A stretch of 38,361 bases of DNA from assembly GCA_903897475.1 (NCBI GenBank), contig CAIUBS010000092.1, forward strand, positions 1-38,361. The letters run 5' to 3'. The stretch's first letter is position 1. Each line of letters starts with the position of its first letter. Positions 32,793-38,361 of this stretch are shown here, piece by piece. This stretch comes from an uncultured Actinomycetes bacterium (GTDB lineage Bacteria > Actinomycetota > Actinomycetes > Nanopelagicales > Nanopelagicaceae). The position numbers and the translations under genes were made by a program. Under the pieces are notes generated by a model, which was not told where the DNA came from, searched no databases, and saw only the letters and a program-made list of their open reading frames with translations.

Positions 32793-35700
32793 ATGTATTT
32801 AAAGAGCATGAATCTAAAGGGATTCAAATCTTTTGCCTCCTCAACCACTTTAAATTTTGAACAAGGTATTACCTGCGTGGTTGGCCCTAATGGCTCGGGT
32901 AAATCAAATGTAGTTGATGCACTCTCATGGGTCATGGGAGAACAGGGAGCCAAATCTTTACGCGGTGGGAAAATGGAAGATGTTATTTTTGCTGGGACAT
33001 CTGGCCGAGCACCACTTGGCCGAGCTGAAGTCTCAGTCACAATTGATAATGCAGACGGAGTTCTCCCAATTGATTTTTCAGAGGTAACAATTACCCGTGT
33101 TTTGTTTAGAAATGGTTCTTCAGAGTACTTGCTAAATGGTGAGACAACTCGACTATTAGATATTCAAGAACTGCTCAGCGACAGTGGTATTGGTCGAGAG
33201 ATGCATGTAATTGTTGGGCAAGGCCAGCTAGATGCAATTTTATTAGCGAATCCAGAAGAAAGAAGAGCTTTTATCGAAGAAGCAGCTGGCGTTTTAAAGC
33301 ATAGAAAACGCAAAGAAAAAGCCATTCGAAAACTTGATTCTATGCAAACTAATCTTGCACGAATTCAAGATTTGACTGTTGAATTACGCAGACAGTTACG
33401 CCCATTAGGTAAGCAAGCTGAGGTAGCTAGAAAAGCTTCTGTGATTCAATCAGATGTTAGAGATGCCAAATTACGATTAATGGCGGATGACATGCTTCGC
33501 ATGCGCAATGAAATGGAATTAGAGGTTGCCGATGAGAATGTTCTGCGCCAAAGAAAAGAACAGGTAGAAAGTGAACTAAATACAGCACGCAACAGGGAAA
33601 TCGAATTAGATGCGATAGCCACTAGTGAGAACCCACAGCTTATAGCGGCCCAGGAAAATTTTTATCGCTTAACTGCCCAGCGAGAGCAAATTCGTGGCGT
33701 ACAAAATTTATCTTCAGAACGTGCAAGATTTCTTGCGGAAGAAGCAGAGGAGGCAAAAGCTACTGGCAGAGATCCAGATGCACTTGATAAAGAGGCCAAG
33801 ATTTTACGTGATGAAGAATCAACTCTTGCAGAGCAAGTTAAAATTTCACAAGAACAACTAAGTGCGCATTCAAAATCCTTAAAAGCTATTGAAGATCAGT
33901 TAGCACTTGAAGAGAATAGAGTTTCAGCTGCTCTTAGAGCGATTGCAGACCAACGCGAAGGGACTGCGAGGCAAGAAGGACACATAAATGGACTTAGATC
34001 TAGAATTGATGCAACTACTGGCGAGGTTAGCCGGTTAACTTCAGCCAAAGATTTGGTTGAGATTCGTTTAAAAAATTACCGTGAGAATTTTGCGCAAATC
34101 GAAGTACAAATATCTGCACTTTCCTCATCCGAGCCCGGCTTAGATAGCTTATTTGATAAGTTAAAGACTGAGTTAAAAAATTCGGAAAGCAATATCAAAT
34201 TAATAGCAGATAAGCTACAGAATACAGAAAGATTGAGAGCAGGAACTTTAGGGCGCCTTAGTGCATTCAAGGAGATATCCGACTTAGTACTGCAATCTGC
34301 AAATTCAGAGTTGATTTCAAAGATTAATTCGCTGACAGTTGAATGCGAAAATGAGGTTAATAAAGTTAGTGCTGATTGTGATCGAATCAAGTTTGAGTTA
34401 AGTGGCTTGAATGAAGAATTGAGTAAAGTAAATAAAGAGTACGAACTAGTTCTCTCTCGGTTAAATGATTCTGATGCGGCAATGACTGGTCTAGCAGAAC
34501 AGCTTGCTATCTCGGGCCAAAATGTTAAAAATACTGTTGAGGAGCTTGATCGGCTTGCACTAGCTTTAAGTGCTGCAAGTGATCAAAAGAATTCTGATGA
34601 GCGGGATCTCACAGCAGCTATTGCACAGTTTGAATCTCACCAAACACCTGTGGAACCAGACTTAACTAACCTTGAAGATTTAAGATCACAAGTTTCTGCT
34701 GCAAGATCTATGGAAGTGGAATCAAGATTAAGCCTTCGAACTATTGAAGAGCGTAAAGATGCTATTGCGCAGCGAGCTATTGCCCTTGAAACCCAAGCAG
34801 CAGCTGAACGCGAATCAGAATCTAGATCTATTTCCAGAAGAGAAAATAGGGCTCAAGCTGCAGTCACTGCTCAAGAGATTGCAGATACTGCTTATGAGGC
34901 CTTAATTCAGATCGAGTCCTCGATTTCTCGGGCTGGAATTGAAAGAGAAAGACTCGAAGTTTCTAGAACTTCTCGGGAAGGTGAAATATTAAATTTACGC
35001 ACGATAAGTAGAGAGTTAGCAGTTGAATTAGAAAGACTTACTTCAAGCGTACATAAAGATGAGATTGCTCGTGCAGAGCAAAGGCTAAGAATTGAACAAC
35101 TAGAAACTAAAGCTGTAGAAGAGCTTGGTATTGATGTACAAACCTTGATTAGCGAATATGGACCAGACAATGATGTGCCTACCTTTTATGAAAATGAGCA
35201 GGGTGAGTTTGTTCCTGGAGATTTAATTCCGTATAGACGAGATCAACAAGAAAAACGCCTGGCGCAAGCCGAACGTTCTCTTACATTACTTGGAAAGATT
35301 AATCCTCTTGCACTTGAAGAGTATTCCTCTTTGGAAGAACGATTACGTTATTTGGCAGAGCAGTTGGAAGACCTTAAGAAAACTAAGAAAGATTTGCTTG
35401 ATATTATCAAAGAGGTAGATGACCGAGTACAGCAAATTTTTACAGAAGCATATGAAGATACAGCTAGAGAGTTTGAACTTGTTTTTGCCAGACTTTTTCC
35501 TGGTGGAGATGGAAAACTGATTTTAACCAATCCTTCAGATATGTTGACCTCTGGTGTAGATGTAGAAGCAAGACCTCCTGGCAAGCGCGTAAAAAGATTG
35601 TCGCTGTTATCTGGTGGAGAAAGATCCTTGGTTGCGGTAGCACTGTTAATTGCAATATTTAAAGCTAGACCATCTCCATTTTATGTGATGGATGAAGTTG

Positions 35701-35900
35701 AAGCTGCTCTTGATGATACAAACTTAGGTAGATTGCTTGGCGTATTTGAAGAATTACGCGAAAAATCACAGTTGATAATTATTACGCACCAGAAACGAAC
35801 CATGGAAATCGCTGATGCACTTTATGGAGTAACAATGCGGGGAGATGGTGTAAGTGAAGTTATTTCTCAGCGAATCCGTGAAGTTGATGCAGTTTCATAA
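32793..35900 (+). CDS. smc: chromosome segregation SMC protein lacking the hinge domain
   Basis: SMC dimers with ScpA/ScpB extrude DNA loops and organise sister chromosomes. The heads are complete: Walker A GPNGSGKSN (31-39), Q-loop/R-loop region to about 170, signature LSGGERSL (938-945), Walker B FYVMDEVEAALDD (963-975) and the H-loop ITHQKRT. The middle is entirely coiled coil: about 330 residues of N-terminal arm join about 345 residues of C-terminal arm near residues 497-510 (about 34281-34322), where actinobacterial SMC proteins carry a globular hinge of about 150 residues. Total length is 1035 rather than about 1150-1200. Only three cysteines exist: C28, C518 and C529, the latter two beside the join. 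The reading frame is clean. Start ATG 32793 follows GGGGTGA. ftsY follows seven bases later. Confidence 0.93.
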   Translation: MYLKSMNLKGFKSFASSTTLNFEQGITCVVGPNGSGKSNVVDALSWVMGEQGAKSLRGGKMEDVIFAGTSGRAPLGRAEVSVTIDNADGVLPIDFSEVTITRVLFRNGSSEYLLNGETTRLLDIQELLSDSGIGREMHVIVGQGQLDAILLANPEERRAFIEEAAGVLKHRKRKEKAIRKLDSMQTNLARIQDLTVELRRQLRPLGKQAEVARKASVIQSDVRDAKLRLMADDMLRMRNEMELEVADENVLRQRKEQVESELNTARNREIELDAIATSENPQLIAAQENFYRLTAQREQIRGVQNLSSERARFLAEEAEEAKATGRDPDALDKEAKILRDEESTLAEQVKISQEQLSAHSKSLKAIEDQLALEENRVSAALRAIADQREGTARQEGHINGLRSRIDATTGEVSRLTSAKDLVEIRLKNYRENFAQIEVQISALSSSEPGLDSLFDKLKTELKNSESNIKLIADKLQNTERLRAGTLGRLSAFKEISDLVLQSANSELISKINSLTVECENEVNKVSADCDRIKFELSGLNEELSKVNKEYELVLSRLNDSDAAMTGLAEQLAISGQNVKNTVEELDRLALALSAASDQKNSDERDLTAAIAQFESHQTPVEPDLTNLEDLRSQVSAARSMEVESRLSLRTIEERKDAIAQRAIALETQAAAERESESRSISRRENRAQAAVTAQEIADTAYEALIQIESSISRAGIERERLEVSRTSREGEILNLRTISRELAVELERLTSSVHKDEIARAEQRLRIEQLETKAVEELGIDVQTLISEYGPDNDVPTFYENEQGEFVPGDLIPYRRDQQEKRLAQAERSLTLLGKINPLALEEYSSLEERLRYLAEQLEDLKKTKKDLLDIIKEVDDRVQQIFTEAYEDTAREFELVFARLFPGGDGKLILTNPSDMLTSGVDVEARPPGKRVKRLSLLSGGERSLVAVALLIAIFKARPSPFYVMDEVEAALDDTNLGRLLGVFEELREKSQLIIITHQKRTMEIADALYGVTMRGDGVSEVISQRIREVDAVS

Positions 35901-35907
35901 AGTTTAA

Positions 35908-36744
35908 ATGAGTTTATTTAGAAAGTTAGTTTCTGCACTAAAAGCTGAATCCGTATCAAAAGAGGATTGGGAAGTAATACGTCAGCAACTTATCGCCACT
36001 GATTTAGGGGTAAATCTTGTTGATCAGGTCATTGAAAAATCTAAATCTATCAAGTCAGATAACGCTGTCGATATCATTTCAACCCAAGTTCAATCCTGGC
36101 TAAGTGATAAGAGTCGACAGCTTGCTGGCGATAAAAACTCAACTAAAACAATATTAGTCGTTGGCGTTAACGGAACTGGTAAAACAACATCTGTAGCAAA
36201 GCTCGCAAATTATTTAGTAAAAAATGGAAAATCAGTTTTACTTGCGGCTGCCGATACCTTTAGGGCTGCGGCTACTGATCAGCTCCAAACTTGGGCTAGA
36301 AGAATTAATATTGAAGTGATTTCTGGGTCTGAAAATAGTGATCCAGCAGCAGTGGCATTTAGCGCAATTACAAAGGCAAAAGCAGAGAATATGGATTACC
36401 TTATTATTGACACAGCTGGCAGATTACATACTAAACAGAATTTAATGGATGAACTTGGCAAAGTCGTCCGAGTTATAAAGAAGCAATCGACAGTTGATGA
36501 AATATTATTGGTAATTGATGCTACGACAGGTCAAAATGGATTAAACCAAGCCAATGTATTTATCGAAGCAGTGGGAGTGACTGGTTTTATAGTGACCAAA
36601 ATTGATGGTTCAGCCAAGGGTGGAGTGGCCTTAGCAATTGAAAAATCGTCTGGGATACCTATTAAATTCATCGGCTCAGGTGAAAAGTTAGAGGATTTCG
36701 AGCTCTTTGATCCAAGTACATATATTGCGGGATTATTCGAGTAA
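35908..36744 (+). CDS. ftsY: signal recognition particle receptor FtsY (minimal NG form)
   Basis: FtsY docks SRP-bound ribosomes at the membrane translocon. The 278-residue protein is almost only the NG core: N domain helices (about 1-75, starting MSLFRKLVSAL), G1 GVNGTGKTT (86-94), the DTFRAAATDQL insertion-box region, G3 DTAGRLH near 167-173 and G4/G5 TKIDGSAKGG, then FIGSGEKLEDFELFD. The acidic or membrane-anchored A domain found in many actinobacterial FtsY proteins (often over 330 residues) is missing. The short amphipathic N-terminus may do the membrane binding. It sits seven bases after smc, the conserved order. Confidence 0.95.
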   Translation: MSLFRKLVSALKAESVSKEDWEVIRQQLIATDLGVNLVDQVIEKSKSIKSDNAVDIISTQVQSWLSDKSRQLAGDKNSTKTILVVGVNGTGKTTSVAKLANYLVKNGKSVLLAAADTFRAAATDQLQTWARRINIEVISGSENSDPAAVAFSAITKAKAENMDYLIIDTAGRLHTKQNLMDELGKVVRVIKKQSTVDEILLVIDATTGQNGLNQANVFIEAVGVTGFIVTKIDGSAKGGVALAIEKSSGIPIKFIGSGEKLEDFELFDPSTYIAGLFE

Positions 36745-36890
36745 GTAACATAGTTTTAACAATTCAGCCCTTTGTTTCATAAGTCTGAAATCTTATATGC
36801 CACTGCAATTAACCCTAGTAGTTGATAGTTAAGCCATCTCAACGGCGAGGGTTGTAACAGATAACTTATTTTTACGCGATTGGAGTATTT

Positions 36891-38189
36891 ATGGCAGATG
36901 TAGTTTTAAATACCGGTGATACTGCGTGGATTTTGGCAAGCACCGCGTTAGTGCTTCTGATGACACCTGGTCTAGCACTGTTTTATGGTGGAATGGTAAG
37001 GGCAAAAAGTGTTTTAAACATGATGCTGATGTCTATGGTTACCATAGGAATCGTAAGTGTTCTTTGGGTCATATACGGATTTAAACTTGCGTTTGGATAT
37101 AAAGCTGATTCACAGTGGTATGGTGAAATTTCATTCTCAGGTTTAGGTAGAGCTGTTGAAGAATTAACTAATAATGGTGGCACCTACCCAATACCATTAT
37201 TAGCATTTGCTGCATTTCAACTTATGTTTGCAATTATTACGCCAGCGCTTATTTCAGGTGCAATTGCTGATCGTACAAAGTTCACTGCCTGGGCAGTATT
37301 TGTAACAATTTGGGTAACAGTTGTTTACTTCCCAGTTGCGCACTGGGTTTTTGCATTTGGAAATAAGGTTGGAGACACCATAACTGGCGCAGGTTTTCTT
37401 GCCGCTCGAGGTGTGCAAGATTTTGCAGGTGGAACAGCGGTTCATATCAATGCTGGAGCTGCTGGACTTGCAATGGCAATAATTCTTGGACGAAGAGTTG
37501 GTTGGCGCCGTGAGTCAATGCGCCCGCATTCTCTGCCGTTAGTCTTAATTGGTGCAGGCTTACTTTGGTTTGGTTGGTTTGGATTTAACGCAGGTTCTGC
37601 ATTGGGTGCAAACGGTATTGCAGCACTTGCTCTACTAAATACTCAGGTTGCAACTGCCGCAGCGGCGTTAGGTTGGCTCCTAGTTGAAAAAATTAGAGAT
37701 GGTCATCCAACTTCTCTTGGTGTGGCTTCAGGTGCTGTGTCTGGATTGGTTGCGATCACACCAGCATGTGCATTTGTTGCACCGTGGGCTGCGGTAGTAA
37801 TTGGCTTACTGGCCGGAGTCTTCTGCGCCTTAGCAGTTGGCTTAAAGTATTTATTCAATTTCGATGACTCATTAGATGTTGTAGGCGTGCACTTAATCGG
37901 CGGATTATGGGGAAGCTTAGCAATTGGCTTCTTTGGTAGTAGTGCTGTTAACAGTGTGGGACTAGATGGCATCTTCTACGGGGGCGGTAGCGCTCTATTG
38001 GCAAAACAAGCCTTTGGTGCATTTTTTGTCTTGGCCTACTCCTTTGTAGTCACATTAGTCATTGGTTTCATAATCGACAAAACTATGGGACTTCGAATCA
38101 AAGAAGAAGCAGAAATTTCTGGTATTGATTATGACCAACATGCTGAAACTGGGTATGAGTTAACTTCTAATTCAAGAGGAGGATTTTAA
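36891..38189 (+). CDS. amt: ammonium transporter (Amt family)
   Basis: Amt trimers conduct ammonium across the cytoplasmic membrane. The 432-residue protein has about eleven hydrophobic segments. It has MTPGLALFYGGMVRAKSVLNMM at the first helices, the twin pore histidines in VHINAGAAG (near 184) and VHLIGGLWG (near 334), and a hydrophilic C-terminal tail (GIDYDQHAETGYEL) that contacts PII. The 146-base upstream gap has a GGAG ribosome-binding site and probably the promoter; no clear GlnR or AmtR box could be assigned. A PII gene follows two bases later, the standard pair for nitrogen control. Confidence 0.95.
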   Translation: MADVVLNTGDTAWILASTALVLLMTPGLALFYGGMVRAKSVLNMMLMSMVTIGIVSVLWVIYGFKLAFGYKADSQWYGEISFSGLGRAVEELTNNGGTYPIPLLAFAAFQLMFAIITPALISGAIADRTKFTAWAVFVTIWVTVVYFPVAHWVFAFGNKVGDTITGAGFLAARGVQDFAGGTAVHINAGAAGLAMAIILGRRVGWRRESMRPHSLPLVLIGAGLLWFGWFGFNAGSALGANGIAALALLNTQVATAAAALGWLLVEKIRDGHPTSLGVASGAVSGLVAITPACAFVAPWAAVVIGLLAGVFCALAVGLKYLFNFDDSLDVVGVHLIGGLWGSLAIGFFGSSAVNSVGLDGIFYGGGSALLAKQAFGAFFVLAYSFVVTLVIGFIIDKTMGLRIKEEAEISGIDYDQHAETGYELTSNSRGGF

Positions 38190-38191
38190 TT

Positions 38192-38361
38192 ATGAAGCTA
38201 ATTACAGCAATCATTAAGCCGCAAAAACTTGAAGATGTTAAAGAGGCGCTGGTCAGTGCTGGGATTACCGGTATGACTGTTTCCGAAGCTAAAGGTTTTG
38301 GTAGGCAGCTTGGATTAACTGAAGTTTATCGAGGAGCACAATACAAAGTCGATCTAATCCC
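38192..38361 (+). CDS. glnK: nitrogen regulatory protein PII (GlnB/GlnK), 3' truncated by window end
   Basis: PII trimers sense 2-oxoglutarate and ATP/ADP and plug the Amt pore. The first 56 residues are present: MKLITAIIKPQKLEDVKEAL, TGMTVSEAKGFGRQ, then the start of the T-loop EVYRGAQYKVDLIP, with the tyrosine in YRGAQY that is modified (adenylylated in actinobacteria) in the family. A strong ribosome-binding site (GAGGAGG) precedes the ATG at 38192, and amt ends two bases before it. The rest (about 56 residues) lies outside the window. The symbol glnK is used because of the amt linkage; glnB would be equally valid. Confidence 0.94.
   Translation, partial: MKLITAIIKPQKLEDVKEALVSAGITGMTVSEAKGFGRQLGLTEVYRGAQYKVDLI

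Noticed and set aside
36745..36890. GlnR or AmtR operator before amt
   Set aside because: TTTC-N8-GAAA and a GTAAC half-site occur, but none fits the spacing of a known nitrogen-regulator box well enough to call.
1..38361. CRISPR arrays, insertion sequences, prophage or integration sites
   Set aside because: No regularly spaced repeats, transposase or integrase genes, or duplicated tRNA ends were seen. Both tRNA genes are intact with no flanking partial copy.

Overview
This is a contiguous, AT-rich stretch (roughly 40% GC by eye) of a bacterial chromosome. Its gene content and order are actinobacterial: dapF-hflX; gltX with tRNA-Gln and tRNA-Glu beside a divergent IclR regulator and leuCD; an HU protein with a lysine-rich tail; plsC-gpsA-ddl; and rpmB, recG, rsmD, coaD, a SepIVA-like gene, yceD, rpmF, rnc, mutM, smc, ftsY, amt and PII. 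Short intergenic gaps, 1-11 base overlaps between genes, short versions of some proteins and low GC suggest a streamlined planktonic actinobacterium, for example the freshwater acI/Nanopelagicales group. That taxonomic guess is inference. No phage, insertion sequence, CRISPR array or integration site was seen, and no gap without a gene exceeds about 180 bases.

Layout. Bases 1-2291 carry the last codons of an upstream gene, dapF and hflX. Bases 2400-6162 carry comEA, comEC (DNA uptake) and holA. From a promoter before rpsT (6249), a dense plus-strand run extends to 17756: rpsT, lepA, hemW, hrcA, dnaJ, rsmE, a HIT protein, phoH, ybeY, a CorC/CNNM protein, an FAH-family hydrolase and gltX. tRNA-Gln(CTG) and tRNA-Glu(CTC) follow. 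An IclR-type regulator (minus strand) faces leuC-leuD. HU stands alone with a strong terminator. plsC-gpsA-ddl-ybaK and a small membrane protein form the next run. A single-domain Lrp-like gene (minus) faces thiL, and rpmB (minus) faces recG. The last third is a plus-strand run of rsmD, coaD, sepIVA, yceD, rpmF, rnc, mutM, smc and ftsY, then amt and a truncated PII gene.

Most genes are housekeeping: ribosome assembly and translation (rpsT, rpmB, rpmF, lepA, hflX, rsmE, rsmD, ybeY, rnc, gltX and its tRNAs), envelope precursors (dapF, ddl, plsC, gpsA), DNA maintenance (holA, recG, mutM, HU, smc), leucine synthesis, cofactors (coaD, thiL) and ammonium uptake.

The most unusual observation is the SMC protein. 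Both ATPase heads are intact, but it is only 1035 residues long and the hinge domain that dimerises SMC is absent. The two coiled-coil arms run directly into each other, and two of the protein's only three cysteines sit next to the join. Four further irregularities deserve attention: a one-base frameshift in ybeY, an in-frame TGA near the end of the FAH-family gene, and two genes (rnc, comEC) whose conserved N-termini start upstream of any ATG, GTG or TTG. These four could be real changes or consensus errors in the assembly.
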